Shown here: in pieces, positions 1 through 12,977 of the stretch
Numbering within the stretch: the first letter of the stretch is position 1
Layout: each line of letters begins with the position of its first letter
Assembly (NCBI RefSeq): GCF_018294505.1
Contig: NC_057797.1
Coordinates: forward strand, 125,741,116-125,805,115
Reading direction: 5' to 3'
DNA from: Triticum aestivum
Lineage: Eukaryota; Streptophyta; Magnoliopsida; Poales; Poaceae
DNA length: 64,000 bases
Program-made: the position numbers and the translations under genes
The notes under the pieces: model-generated
Told to the model about the DNA's origin: nothing
Seen by the model: the letters and a program-made list of their open reading frames with translations, nothing else
Database searches by the model: none

Positions 1-1042
1 TCAAGAGGAAGACGGATGCTGATAGTAGTGTTACTATCTACAAAGCTAGAATTGTCGCGAAAAGGTTTTTGACAAGTTCAAGGTGTTGACTACGATGAGA
101 GTTTCTCACTCTTATCTATGCTTAAGTCTGTCCGAATCATGTTAGCAATTGCCGCATTTTATGAAATCTGGCAAATGGATAAACAAAACTACATTCCTTA
201 ATAGGATTTATTAAAGAAGAGTTGTATATGATGCAACCAGAAGGTTTTGTCAATCCTAAAGGTACTAACAAAATATGCAAGCTCCAGCGATCCATCTATG
301 GACTGGTGCAAGCATCTCAGAGTTGGAATATACGCTTTGATAAGTTGATCAAAGCATATAGTTTTATACAGACTTGTGGTGAAGCCTGTATTTACAAGAA
401 AGTGAGTGGGAGCATTACAGCATTTCTGATAAGTATATGTGAATGACATATTGTTGATCAGAGATAATGTAGAATTATTCTGCAAAGCATAAAGGAATGT
501 TTGAAAGGAGTTTTTCAAAGAAAGACCTCGGTGAAGCTGCTTACATATTGAGCATCAAGATCTATAGAGATAGATCAAGACGCTTGATAAGTTTTTTCAA
601 TGAGTACATACCTTGACAAGATTTTGAAGTAGTTCAAAATGGAACAGTCAAAAAGGAGTTCTTGCTTGTGTTACAAGGTGTGAAGTTGAGTAAGACTAAA
701 AACCCGACCGCGGCAGAAGATAGAGAGAGAATGAAAGTCATTCCCTATGCCTCAGCCATAGGTTCTATAAAGTATGACATGCTGTGTACCAGACCTATTG
801 TATACCCTGCCCTGAGTTTGGCAAGGGAGTACAATAGTGATCTAGGAGTAGATCACTGGACATTGGTCGAAATTATCCTTAGTGGAATAAGGATATGTTT
901 CTCGGTTATGGAGGTGACAAAAGGTTCGTCGTAAAGGGTTACGTCGATGCAAGTTTTGACACTGATCCAGATGACTCTAAGTCTCAATCTGGATACATAT
1001 TGAAAGTGGGAGCAATTAGCTAGAGTAGCTCCGTGCAGAGCA
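1..1042 (+). pseudogene. Decayed copia RT/RNase H remnant
   Basis: This is the 3' part of a Ty1/copia pol gene, from the start of the reverse transcriptase into RNase H. The stretch at about 222-446 reads MMQPEGFVNPKG and then SIYGLVQ, and 662-934 carries the region leading to RNase H. Both match the intact copia pol at 31641-33233 in this window. Several stops and frameshifts break it. It lacks the usual RT catalytic YVDD: the reading at about 440-460 has become a stop-containing stretch. It ends abruptly near 1042 inside RNase H, where unrelated LTR-like sequence begins. It resembles the decayed interior at 53700-54700 and is probably from the same lineage. It is not functional. Confidence 0.85.
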
Positions 1043-1052
1043 TCTCATATCA

Positions 1053-4000
1053 TGTCATCATGTGCATCGCATTTGCATACGTGTTCTTCTCATGCATTCG
1101 AGCATTTTCCCCGTTGTCCGTTTTGCATTCCGGCGCTCCTATGTCCTCCGGTGTCCCTTTCTACCTATTTTCATGTGCGGGTGTTAAACCTTCTCGGATT
1201 GGACCGAGACTTGCCAAGTGACCTTGGTTTACTACCGGTAGACCGCCTATCAAGTTTTGTGTCATTTGGACTTCGTTTGATACTCCAACGGTTAACCGAG
1301 GGACCGAAAAGGCCTCGTGTGTGTTGCAGACCAACACCTCTCCAAAGTGGCCCAAAACCCACCTAAAACCTCTCCATCATCTAGGTCGTTTGATCACGAT
1401 CACGTGGCCGAAAACCATGCTCAATTTGGAGCCTCCTAGCTCCTCCTACCTATAAAAAGTTCTCTCCCCCGAAAATTTAGGATCATTCCATCCCTAACCC
1501 TAGCCCCACTCCTCATCCGCGCGCCGGACATGTCCGTTTCTCGCCGGACATGCCGCACCGCCGCCTCGAGCCAGTGAATGAGCGCCACGTGGCATGCCGG
1601 CCACCTCCCGGGCCCGAGGAGGGCCCCTGCGGCCCACATCGCCCGGCCGCCGCCCGCAGCGCCCGTGCCCGCTTCCTCCTTCGTCGCGCCGCCGCCTCGC
1701 TGGCCCTGACCACCGCCTCTCGCCTCACCGCGCCTCCTCCGCCGCCTCGCCTCTGCTCGCCGTCGTCGCCTGCCATGGCCAGAGGGCCCCGAGGTCGCCT
1801 CCCCGCCTCCCCGTCGAGCTCCGGCGAGCCCCGGCCGAGCTTCTTCCTCTACTCCGGCGCCGACCCCGACGATCCTCGTTTTTCGCGCCGGCCCGATCCA
1901 GATTCGGATTAGGGTTGACTTTTTGCCCTCGTCCCATTAATTTTTGCATATTTCATCGCATCATAACTCTGCATTCGTGGCTCCATTTTGGGCGTGTAGC
2001 ATGTCAAATTGTTTGTCTCGATGAGTACTTCATTTCATCTCATTGCACCATGTTCATTTGAGCTCATCTTGATGCCCTAAATGTTGTTTCAAGAGTGCTA
2101 GTTTATATTAGTTTCAGATTCTTATCAGTAATTGGACATTTGTCTTTTTTGCCATGATTAATGTGTGCCTCCTATGAACTTGAGCTCTACATGTGTTTTG
2201 AAGTATGTCATGCCATCTTTACAGGGGTGTTTGCCATGTATTTTTGTGATCTCTATGGTGACTAGCACAAGCATGCAAAGTAGCTCCCGTAATGTTGCTG
2301 ATTTCAGGACTTAGAAATCCTAAGTCATTTTCCTGATTATATTTTTATGCCATGTATTCATGTTGCTACAGAGTGATCCATGCCTCTTTTGAGCATGATC
2401 GGTAAGGATGTTTTGTAGATATTGTGGTGCTTTATCCATCCATGTATTTGTTTGCAATTATGGAGCACCCTAGATTGAGTCAATCGAGCTCTACTTTTGC
2501 TATAAAATTTTCCTGGCAGAATGTTTACGTGTTAAGCATTTTTGCCGAGGTTGTTGTAGTCGATCCATGCATGCTATTATGTTTTTCTTGCCATGTTTAG
2601 CTTCTATGCCATGTCTACTTGCTGGGTGTATGCTTAGTTTATCATCAAATGCCTTGTGGTGAGTGCATCGAGCTCGTAAACATGCCTACTTAATATCTGT
2701 TTTGCCATGCTCCAGTTTTCTACTAAGTCTTAATCTATTAACGATAATTGCTATGTTCACATGGTTGCCATTGTATTTTCTGATCCCTTTTGGCTTATGG
2801 TCAGTAAGGGACTTTTGTTGTATGCTTTGAGTAGCTTCATTCCATGCCTTGATTTGCCATGATGTGTTCCTGTAGCATGTAGTTTTCATGCTCTAAACAT
2901 TGCTTCATGATGTTAAATTCATGGCATGTTGTTATTTTCACTAAGTCGGTAACCTGTTATCTTTTGCTCTTTTCCCATGCTTGTTTGAACCTGTTATTGA
3001 GTGAATTAGCCGTAGCTCAGTGTTCATCTTTTGTCAAGCATCTTGAGTGGATCCCTGCCATGTATTTTTTTGTTATGTTAGAGTGCAGTAGCTTGTTGTT
3101 CTTGATGCATTTAGATGGTCTCGTGCTGTTAATCATAGATCGGTGTCATATTTGTTTTGCTTGTCATTTGCAAACCGTGCATCCGATTCCGGTGATCTTT
3201 ATATCGATTTCGACCAAAATCAACTCCTATTTCCAGTGGCACTCTTGGATTTCCAAGTTGAGTCCAGGTTCAATCTTTCTTTTCCAAAACATGCATATGC
3301 ATCGCATATCACATCCCGCATATCATGCCATGTTTTGCATCATGTTGCTTGTGCATTGCACGTGGTTGATTGTGTCTCCCTTTGATTGTGTTGTTGCTTT
3401 GGGTAGAGCCGGGAGACGAGTACGTGATCGAGGAGCCCGTTGAGTACGTTTACGAGGATCAAGCTAACGTCAACTCGGAGAACTTTGCAGGCAAGATGAC
3501 CATACCCTCGAAATCACTTCTATCTTTGCTTGCTAGATGCTCGCTCTATTGCTATGCCTATGCTACGATACCTACCACTTGCTTATCATGCCTCCCATAT
3601 TGCCATGTCAAACCTCTAACCCACCTTGTCCTAGCAAACCGTTGTTTGGCTAAGTTACCGCTTTGCTCAGCCCCTCTTATAGCGTTGCTAGTTGCAGGTG
3701 AAGATTGGAGTTTGTTCCTTGTTGGAACATGTTTACTGATGGGATATCATTATTATATCTTGTCTATTTTAATGCATCTATATACTTGGTAAAGGGTCGA
3801 AGGCTCGGCCTTATGCCTGGTGTTGTGTCCCACTCTTGCCGCTCTAGTTTCCGTCATACCGGTGTTATGTTCCTTGATTTTGCATTCCTTACACGGTTGG
3901 GTTATAATGGGAACCCCTTGACAGTTCGCCTTGAATAAAACTCTTCCAGCAATGCCCAACATTGGTTTTACCATTCACCACCTAGCCTTTTCCCTTGGGT

Positions 4001-5107
4001 TTCGCGGACTCAAGGGTCATCTTTATTTTAAACCCCCGGGCCAGTGCTCCTCTGAGTGTTGGTCCAAACTGAGCTGTCTGCGGGGCCACCTTGGGGAAAC
4101 TTGAGGGTTGGTTTTACTCATAGCTAGTCTCATCCGTTGTGCCCTGAGAACGAGATATGTGCAGCTCCTATCGGGATTTGTCGGCACATTCGGGTGGCTT
4201 TGCTGGTTTAGTTTTACCATTGTCGAGATGTCTTGTAACCGGGATTCCGAGTCTGATCGGATTGTCTTGGGAGAAGGAATATCCTTCGTTGATCGTGAGA
4301 GCTTGTGATGGGCTAAGTTGGGACACCCCTGCAGGGATTTGATCTTTCGAAAGCCGTGCCCGCGGTTATGGGCAGATGGGAATTTGTTAATGTCCGGTTG
4401 TAGAAAACCTCTAAGTTAAATTATTTAAAATGAATCAACAGAGTGTGTGGCCGTGATGGTCTCTTTTCGGCGGAGTCCGGGAAGAGAACACAGTCTCGAG
4501 TTATGCTTGAACGTAGGTTGTTCTAGGATCACTTCTTGATCATAGTTAATCGATCATGTCTTTGCCTTCTCTTCTCGCTCTCATTTGCGTATGTTAGCCA
4601 CCATATATGCTAGTGCTTGCTGCAGCTCCACCTCATACCTTTTATCCTTCCTATAAGCTTAATTAGTCTTGATCGCGAGGGTGTGAGATTGCTGAGTCCC
4701 CATGACTCACAGATTACTTCCAAAACCAGATGCAGGGACCGATGATACCACTCCAGGAGATTCGACTGAGCTCAAGTGGGAGTTCGATGAGGACTCAGGA
4801 CGATACTACGTTTCCTTTCCAGACAATCAGTAGTGGAGCCCAGTTGGGGCGACCGGGGACTTTGTTGCATTTGGGTTTGTTCTTTATTTTGGTTCCGTAG
4901 TCGGACAATGATTGTATCTGGATGAATGTAATGTTATTTATTCTACGGTGTGACGTGGCGAGTGTAAGCCAACTATGTACCTTTTTCCCTTATTCATTAC
5001 ATGGGTTGTGTGAAGATTACCCCACTTGCGACATTGCTTACAATGCGGTTATGCCTCTAAGTCGTGCTTCGACACGTGGGAGATATAGCCGCATCGTGGG
5101 TGTTACA
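1053..5107 (+). repeat. Long (about 4 kb) LTR-like block, probably a Gypsy LTR
   Basis: No coding sequence is convincing here. The block has a possible TATA box (CTATAAAA) near 1451, a GC-rich leader at 1500-1910, and a long T-rich stretch full of CCATG words at 2040-3400. It ends in GGGTGTTACA at 5107, like an LTR terminus. The left end is uncertain; TG at 1053 or 1061 are candidates. The left flank is copia and the right flank is Gypsy pol, and no 5-bp target duplication matches across it. It is therefore not a clean solo LTR but part of a rearranged or truncated element. The ORFs inside (1550-2061 and 2907-3792, for example) show no recognisable domains. I could not name the family. Confidence 0.55.
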
Positions 5108-5109
5108 AA

Positions 5110-8100
5110 CTCGTTTAGCACACTCTCAATATTGATCCAAAGTATAAACCTGTCAGACAGTTTCTCCGACGGTTCAATGAAGAAAGGCGCTAGGCCATTG
5201 GAGAAGAGGTGGCCCGGCTCTTGGCGGCTGGGTTCATCGTAGAAGTCTTTCACCCAGAGTGGTTAGCCAACCCGGTGCTTGTACTCAAAAAGAATGGCAC
5301 CTGGCGTATGTGTGTGGATTACACCGATCTGAACAAGGCTTGTCCGGCTGATCCTTTTGCCCTCGCCCGTATTGATCAGATCATCGATGCTACGACGGGT
5401 TGCGCACGTTTGAGTTTCTTGGATTCTTATTCAGGTTACCATCAGATCAAGATGGCGGTCAAAGATCAGGAGAAGACGGCTTTCATCACCCCCTTTGGAG
5501 CTTTCTGCTATGTACCTATGCCTTTTGGGCTTAAGAGTGCCCAGGCGACTTATCAATGGTGTGTGCAGAATTGTCTTCATAATCAGATTGGATGTAATGT
5601 TCATGCCTATGTGGATGGTATAGTGGTTAAATCCAGGAAAGAGGAAACCTTGGTTGCGGATCTGAAAGAGACCTTTGATAATCTCCGGGTCTACAAAATG
5701 ATGCTTAACCCGGCTAAGTGTGTTTTTGGAGTCCCAACCGGCAAGCTCTAGGGTTTTTTGGTGTCCAACCGAGGTATTGAAGCTAACCCGGAGAAAATCA
5801 AGGCAATTACATCCCTGGCCAAACCAACATGCATCAATGACGTTCAACGGCTGGCAGGTCGTGTTGCTGCTTTGAGCCGGTTCATAAGCCGGTTAGGGGA
5901 GAAGGCAATGCCTTTGTATCAGACGATGAAGAAAACAGATGATTTTGTTTGGAGCGATGCTGCAAACTCTGCTTTTGAAGATTTGAAGAAACAGCTTGCT
6001 GAGCTGCCGGTCCTTGCTACTCCAGTTGAGAAAGAGCCGCTGTTGTTATACGTGGCTGCCAACTCACGAGCTGTTAGTGTGGCTATTGTGGTGGAGCGCA
6101 AGGAGGCTGGCAAGGAACATCTGGTTCAACGTCCGGTTTACTACGTCAGTGAGGTGTTAATTGAATCCAAGCAACGATATCCACATTGGCAGAAGCTCGT
6201 ATATGGGGTGTTTATGGCAAGCCGGAAGCTTAAACATTATTTTCAGGGTCATCCAATCACTGTGGTCAGCTCTGCTCCTTTGGGAGACATCATTCAAAAC
6301 AGAGAAGCCACTGGACGAGTCGCCAAGTGGGACATTGAGCTTGGGTCTCATGGGTTGAAGTATGTACCACGTACTGCGATCAAATCTCAAGCACTGGTTG
6401 ACTTCATTAATGACTGGATGGAGATGCAGATGCCAGAAGAGAAACCAGACAACACATACTGGACTATTCATTTTGATGGATCCAGATAGTTGGAGGGCTC
6501 GGGGGATGGAGTTGTTTTAACCTCTCCTCGAGGTGACAAATTTTGTTATGTGTTACGCTGATGTTTCCTTGCACTAACAATGCAGCGGAGTATGAAGCCT
6601 TGCTCCATGGTCTTCGAGTGGCAAAAGAGATGAGTTTGAGCCGGGTCAGATGTCTTGGCGACTTAGATTTAGTGGCTCAACAGGTGTCAGGCAAGTGGGA
6701 TTCCAAGGATCCTCTCATAGCGGCTTATCGCCGGGAGGTTGATGCTGTTGCAGGGCATTTTAAAGGTTATCAGGTGGAGCACATTGACCGTAGGAAGAAC
6801 GAAGCGGCTGATGCTTTAAGCCGGTTGGGGTCTCAGCGTAAGCTGGTACCACCTAACACCTTTTTGGATGTTTTGCATAACCCGTCTGTCAAATTGCCCA
6901 CAGAAGAAGATTTAGCCGTTCCTGACCCGGAGGCGCAGTTGGTGGTGGCTCTTCATGTCATCCCAGATTGGATAGTGCCGTTCTTGGCTTACATGACCCG
7001 AGGAGAATTGCCAGCGGATGAGACTTTGGCTCGACAGATAACCCGGCGGTCTAAGTCAATGACGATTTCAGATGGAGAACTATACCATCGCAGCGTCTCT
7101 GGAGCGTTTCAGCGGTGTGTTTCCCCCGAAGAAGGCCAAGAAATACTTCGTGAGATCCATGAATGCGATTGTGGTCATCATGCTGGGTCAAAATCTCTGG
7201 TGGCCAAGGCTTTTCATCGTGGTTTTTAGTTTTTACTGGTTGATGGCTCACGCTGATGTAGAGGATTTGGTCAGCAGATGTGATGGATGTCAAAAGTTTG
7301 CACAACGAGCACATGTACCGGCTCAAGAGCTCCGGATGATTCCAATCACTTGGCCGTTTGCGGTCTGGGGGCTTGACATGGTGGGACCTTTCAAAAGGTC
7401 TAAGGATAAAAAGACGCATCTCTTGGTGGCAGTTGATAAATTCACTAAGTGGGTTGAGGCGGAGCCAGTAAGTAAGTGTGACGCGGCCACGGCGGTTCAC
7501 TTCATGAAAAAGGTGATCTTCCATTTTGGTTTTCCACACAGCATTATCACGGACAATGGCACTAATTTATCCCAAGGGGCTATGGACGAGTTTTGTCAAC
7601 GTGAACATATTCGGCTTGATGTTTCTTCCGTAGCTCATCCTCAATCTAATGGTCAAGTTGAGAGAGCAAATCGGGAAATTTTAAAAGGTCTCAAACCCCG
7701 GCTTATGGTTCCCTTACAGCGAACACCGGGTTGTTGGGTAGAGGAATTACCCTCGGTGCTGTGGAGTATCAACACCACACCTAACAGGTCTACAGGTTAC
7801 ACACCTTTTTTCATGGTGTATGGAGCAGAAGCAGTGTTGCCTAGTGACATCCGTCATGACTCGCCCCGCGTGGCGGCTTATGTTGAAGCTAATAATGAAC
7901 AAGCCAGACAGGATGCACTCGACTTGTTAGATGAAGAAAGAGACTTAGCAGCGGCTCGATCAGCAATTTATCAACAGGACCTGCGCCGTTATCACAGCCG
8001 CCGGGTTAAGTCCAGAACTTTTCAGGAAGGCGACCTGGTGCTCCGGCTCATCCAGGATCTGTCAGATGCACACAAGTTATCCCCACCTTGGGAAGGACCC

Positions 8101-8235
8101 TTTCTGGTCAGCAAGAACTTAAACAACGGGTCATATTACCTCATCGACGTTCGAGAGCACAAAGACTCACGTAAGTCGGAGGAGGAGACCCGCCGGCCGT
8201 GGAACATTGCTCAACTTCGGCCATACTACACCTGA
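5110..8235 (+). pseudogene. Gypsy (Tat-type) pol: RT, RNase H, second RNase H, integrase; disrupted
   Basis: RT runs from about 5110 to 5750 with the MCVDYTDLNKACP and FLDSYSGYHQI motifs. The catalytic box near 5608-5625 reads YVDG instead of YVDD, which should abolish polymerase activity. A TAG stops the frame at 5749-5751. RNase H follows to about 6420. A second RNase H starts with HFDGS (about 6470), is cut by a TAG at 6487, and continues after a frameshift with NAAEYEA and NEAADAL to about 6830. The integrase zinc finger (about 7150-7290) has a frameshift near 7225. The core keeps its acidic triad in WGLDMVGPF, ITDNGTN and NGQVERANRE, and a C-terminal domain ends at the TGA at 8233-8235. 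Upstream gag/PR coding is absent. Dead copy. Confidence 0.9.
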
Positions 8236-8450
8236 GCCACCGGCTCTCATCATGTACATACTTTAACATTGTATATACCATGACAAGTAATAAAGCAGGA
8301 CCATCGGTCTCTTTTCTTTTCAAAAGATTACGTATCTTTGTTATGTTTTATTTTCAACTGACTATTAAGGAGTTGATCATATTTGAATCAAGTCTAACCT
8401 TTTTTGGTCCAGCTTATGATCGTAATCGAATCTAGCTGCAATATCATGGT

Positions 8451-8820
8451 CACTTGGGGGCTTCCTGTTCAAACATATGTCCTATTCAAACCAAAGAGAA
8501 CATAGTTGTCGTAACCCTCTTGATCGGCTCAAGGCCAAACTCACTTGGGGGCTTCTTGATCGTATCCGAATCATAGCTTAACCCCTTTTGGGTCTGACTT
8601 GGATCGTATTCGAATCAGGTTCGTTAAAAACCTCTCAAGGTCATTTGGGGGCTTCATGTTCAAACATAGGTCATATTCGAACCAAAGAGAACATAGCTGT
8701 CGGTACCCTCTTGATCGGCGCAACGCCAAAGCCACTGGGGGCTATATGGTCGTATTCGAACCTTAGCTTAACCCCTTTGGTCTGGTTTACTGATCGTATT
8801 CGAATCAGAAGCCCCCAACC
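8451..8820 (+). repeat. Two-copy 191-bp repeat with purine-rich GGGGGCT tracts
   Basis: Two diverged direct copies begin at 8451 and 8642. Each starts CA[CT]TTGGGGGCTTC and continues through TTCAAACATA and CAAAGAGAACATAG. Further GGGGGCT tracts occur near 8550 and 8732. The repeat lies in the non-coding spacer between pol and the antisense gene, where Tat-type elements often carry tandem repeats. Confidence 0.7.
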
Positions 8821-9453
8821 TTTTCAATACAAGGTTAAATTATACTTATTATCTATTGTTTGCCTTTTAATTTTTTGTTGTCTCAATATTACAAATAATT
8901 AGCCTCGTCTTCTTCGCCGGCTGGACTATTTGACAACAAAGCCACCAAGGTATGATGATCATTGAGTATTCAGAAGCATTGACTTCTCAAAAAAATTGAG
9001 TTATCAACTTCATTACCCGGGTCATTTAAACCGGTGGTCTAAGGATCAAAGGTACACATATGGTTATTGTTTATACGCAATTGCCTGCTACATTAACCAA
9101 CGGGTTAGTTTCAGCCTTGTTCTCTTTTTTCTGTTTCTATTTTTTATTATGGTAAACATATTGGCTATAAGCCGGGTGTTCTAACCCGTTCGGTACTAAG
9201 CTGCCAAGCCAGTATTTTCCCTTATATCTACAGGGACAGAGCTAAAATATTACAGGGACAACCATAAGTATGATGCACATATTGACATCAGGAAACACAG
9301 AATCACATATAAGTGTTTTATGCGTGAGGGCATAAGCAAAGCATAGTGTTTTCACAACTAAACTATTACAAGGTTTTTATAAACCCATGAAGATGATTAT
9401 TGCTCCTTCCTCGCCGGTTCACCGCCCTCTATTGGCTGGAAGCTGGGTTTTGA

Positions 9454-12400
9454 CTAGTCAAAACCATTCACGGCGACAAATTCTGCTTCTTCGTTGATCA
9501 GGCCGGCCGGGTCAACTTCCGGGGAAAATGTATTTTCTCTTACAGGTGGGATCAAATCTGTCACCTTGTACAAGGGAGTCGCCATCTTCTTATTTTCAAC
9601 ATCAAAACCCGGCTGGTATTTGTCGATGTTGGTATCATCTCCAAGGGTAGTTACCTGAGGTCGGACTCCACGCACGCAAGCCATGAAGTCATCCTGCTCA
9701 AAGGGAGATCCGTCTTCCTTCACGGTGGGATAGCCTCTGGCCACGTCCGCCAGGTCTAGGTCTGGCACCCAAGCCTTGGAGCGGCTCATGGCAGTCAAAG
9801 CTCCGGCTCGCGCATAGGAGCGCTTCACTTCTTGAAATCTGGCAGGCAGGACTGACAGTTTCTTCAAGACGTCGCTGAGCCGGTTGGGTCCTTGATTGGC
9901 AGGAGAGATGGCGGCAAGTGCCCGTTGTGCGCCAATATACAATTGTTCTACTAAGGTATACACTGCCTTCAGTTTAATCAAAGGATCTTAGCTCAGGTTT
10001 TTGCTTCATGGGCCTGCGCATATTTTATACACAAAGTCAGCTGGCGGCTTATATTCCGGATCAGTAAAAAGTACACAAGATTAAAGACAGATGGCTTACC
10101 AAAGATGGCGGCCTCCATTTGAGACACCCGACCCTTTAAACCGTTCAGTTCTATTGAAACCTCTTCAAGGGCTGCTTCGGCCTTTTCGGCACGTTGTGTC
10201 AGAAGCGTTTTTTCCTCTGCCCAGGTTTTCTTCTTGGCGGTGAAGCTGGTCTTTAAATTTTCTGTCTCAGAGAGACTTATTTGCAGTTTGGAGTTAGCGG
10301 ATTTGATTTCTGCCTCCTAACTCGCTAGCCTGGTCTTCGCATCAGTCAATTGCGAGTTCAGTTCAGATAAGGCATTCTGCAAAAAAACACTCAGATGAGT
10401 CAAGATTTTGCTTAAAGTTCAAAAATCAAGATTCAAGTCTCAAGTACTTTACAAAAAACCACTTGACACTCGGGGGCTAATGTATGCCAAAACAAATTTT
10501 TATGACTCTAAAGACATACTTTAAGTCCCAAGTACTTTACAAAGTAACAGCACTTGGCACTTGGGGGCTAATGTATGCAGTTCAGGAAGTTTCTCAAGGT
10601 TAAGCCGGAGTATTAAGTCCTTTGAATATGGTACAAAACAATTTAAAGTACCGACTCATTTATGATTAAAAGGAACCAGCCCTTGGGGACTACAAGTGAA
10701 GCTTTGTTCTATTTTAGTGAATTCAAGAAAAGTTTCAAAGGTAAAGGTCTTGGCCTATATTATAAAGTCTACAGATCATTCCGGTTCTCTCATAATGTGA
10801 AGACTTGGGGGCTGGAGGAATATAGATAAGCCGGAAGAACATACCTCGTATTTCAACTGCAACTGTTTGACCATTTCGATCTCAGAGTCGCGACTAGAGT
10901 ACACATGGCTGAGATAGCTGGATAAAATATCGTTGGCATTTAGATGATCATAATTGGCAACGTCAAAGCGCACTTTCTGCCTCTCCAATGCCTCTTGTTT
11001 CGTCGTGTGGCGAGCCAGCATAGTTGGATTCCCCGGCTCAATAAAACGGCTCCCGGTGATCAAAACATCTTGTGCAGACGGTGATGGCGGGTTGGCTGAG
11101 CTTGATGGTCCAGTTGTGGAAGGGTTCACAGTGGTCTCATCAAACGACGGCTCAGGAGGATTTTCTTCTGCATCGACAGGCGGGTCTTCTGGAGCGTCAG
11201 TTAATGGAGGAGAAGATGGCCTGGCCGGGTCAGATGCAAGCATTGGCGGGTCTTCCGCCGGTTTAGCTGCCTTTACCTTCTTGGACTTAGCTTGGCCAAT
11301 AAGAGAAATGTTGCAGGACTGTCAGTATAAAAATACAATTTGAACAACCCGAAAAAAAGGAGGATTTTTCATTACCCAGGGGCAGTCTTGAAGGCCGGAA
11401 ATTCAGTCTGTGATGAGTCGCCAGAAGAGCGAGACACCTCCTGAAAAGATAAAATAAAGTTAAAGTAATGCAAGGGAAAGGATCCATTAAACGGAGTTAA
11501 TTAAGGACAAAAGAAGTAAACCTCATTCCGGCGCTTCTGAGGAGTTTGTTGAAGAACAACAGCCGGTTCGTCTTCGGTCCGGGCTTGACGGCGGCTCTCA
11601 TGTTGCTGCTTTTTCAAAATAAAGTTGGGATCCAAGTGAGCTAAAGGGTTAGAAAACCTTACTTTACGGATCACTCGTCGAATTTTTTGTCTTGGCAAGG
11701 GCTCTGAGTCGGAGGAAATGATAGTTACCTCTTCTTCTTCCACGGCCTGACTGGCCCCAGTGTCATCCTGGTAATGATCAGTGTTAATAAGATTATTAAA
11801 AAAAATTGGCCAAGGGAATCAAGGGCTACCTCCGACTCAGATGTATCGTCAAGCTTCATCCAATCTTCAGCAGTGTTCTTCTTCTTCTTTTTCGACCTCC
11901 GGGTCGTCTTCTTGGCGTTTATGGCTGCGGCTCTCGCTTTCTTGGCAGCCTCGTGGTCATATTTAACTTTCCAGAAGTCAGAGTTGGCCTGCAGACAGGT
12001 AAAAACACGATGAAAAGGTCAGGCAAGTATTAAACAATACGGCTGGGAAAAATACAAAGGAGAAGAGATCAGAATATCCTTACTTCTGGCACCGGGTTAA
12101 GCTTGCAGAAGGGGTTTAACCCGACAATACTGCAATCTTCGTATTTACCGTTCACCAAAAGGGTTGACATTGAAACAATATCTTCTTCTGTTAATTGAGC
12201 GGGGTTGTGACGAAGAGAGTCATCCGGACCTCCACCATACTCATACATCAGCTTTGACTGACGGCTTAGAGGGATGACCCGCCATGAGATCCAGCAGCGG
12301 GTCAGATCAACTCCAGTTAACCTGTTCCCTAACAGAGCATTAATCCTTTTGATGTATGGTATCAGCTTTCTGCGTTCAGCGGCAGTGAGCTTGTCAGGAA

Positions 12401-12977
12401 GCGCGAACTTGGAGTCAAGACGTTCGGAGCGATAACCCGGCAATGGCCTCTCGTTTGCCGGTGAAATGTCTTGGCAGTAAAACCAAGTCTGATTCCAGTC
12501 TTTTGGATGACTCGGCAAGACTATGGGGGGGAAGACAGCGCCCTGCCGGCGTTGAATTGAGATGCCTCCAAGCTCTAAGCTAAGGTCGTTGGTGCACTTG
12601 TTTTGCCAGTTCAGATAAAAGTATTCTCTAAACAGATCCACAGTCGGCTCTTGTTGAAGATACACCTCACAGAGCACTTGGAAGTTACAGATGTTAGATA
12701 TGGAATTGGGCCCAATATCTTGAGGGTGGAGTTTAAAAAAGTGGAGGATCTCTCTGAAGAACTTTGAGCCGGGCGGTGAGAAGCCACGGTTCATATGGTC
12801 AGTAAAAACAATCACCTCACCTGCCCTTGGATTGGGTCGTTCTTCGTCTGGGTTAGGGGCACGGTAAGACATGACGTCTTTTCCTGGCAGAAATCCTATG
12901 GTGAAGAACTCTTTCAAACGTTCCTCAGTTACGGTTGAGGGAACCCAGTTACAGATGGTTGGTGCTTTGGACGGCAT
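9454..12977 (-). CDS. Antisense multi-exon gene of the Tat element (PF04195-like 'putative gypsy-type transposon' protein)
   Basis: The ATG is at 12975-12977 (MPSKAPTICNWVP). Exon 1 is 12084-12977, 298 codons, and ends at a GTAAGG donor. In-phase exons follow at 11830-11988 (lysine/arginine-rich) and 11522-11767 (acidic EEEEV, then basic), all with GT-AG borders. Later exons lie around 11384-11443 and 10850-11280 (Pro/Ser/Asp-rich), and the last long frame is 9454-9981. Borders below 11500 are not fully resolved. Exon 1 has the globular domain that I recognise as the plant transposon-protein family PF04195, known to be encoded antisense to Gypsy pol in some elements. Its function is not established. 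The long open exon suggests recent constraint or youth compared with the broken pol. Confidence 0.7.
10431..10578 (+). repeat. 91-bp direct repeat ending in GGGGGCTAATGTATGC
   Basis: Two copies end at 10487 and 10578. Each has AAGT[CT]C[CT]AAGTACTTTACAAA and then ACT[CT]GGGGGCTAATGTATGC. The last part looks like a polypurine tract joined to an LTR start (TG). It lies within the transcribed region of the antisense gene. Confidence 0.65.

Noticed and set aside
1513..2061. Overlapping long frames on both strands rich in Ala, Arg and Pro
   Set aside because: They lie in a GC-rich leader of the LTR-like block, overlap in several frames and show no domain; composition explains them.
1053..5107. 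Clean solo LTR
   Set aside because: The base words flanking the two ends do not match, and the two flanks belong to different elements.
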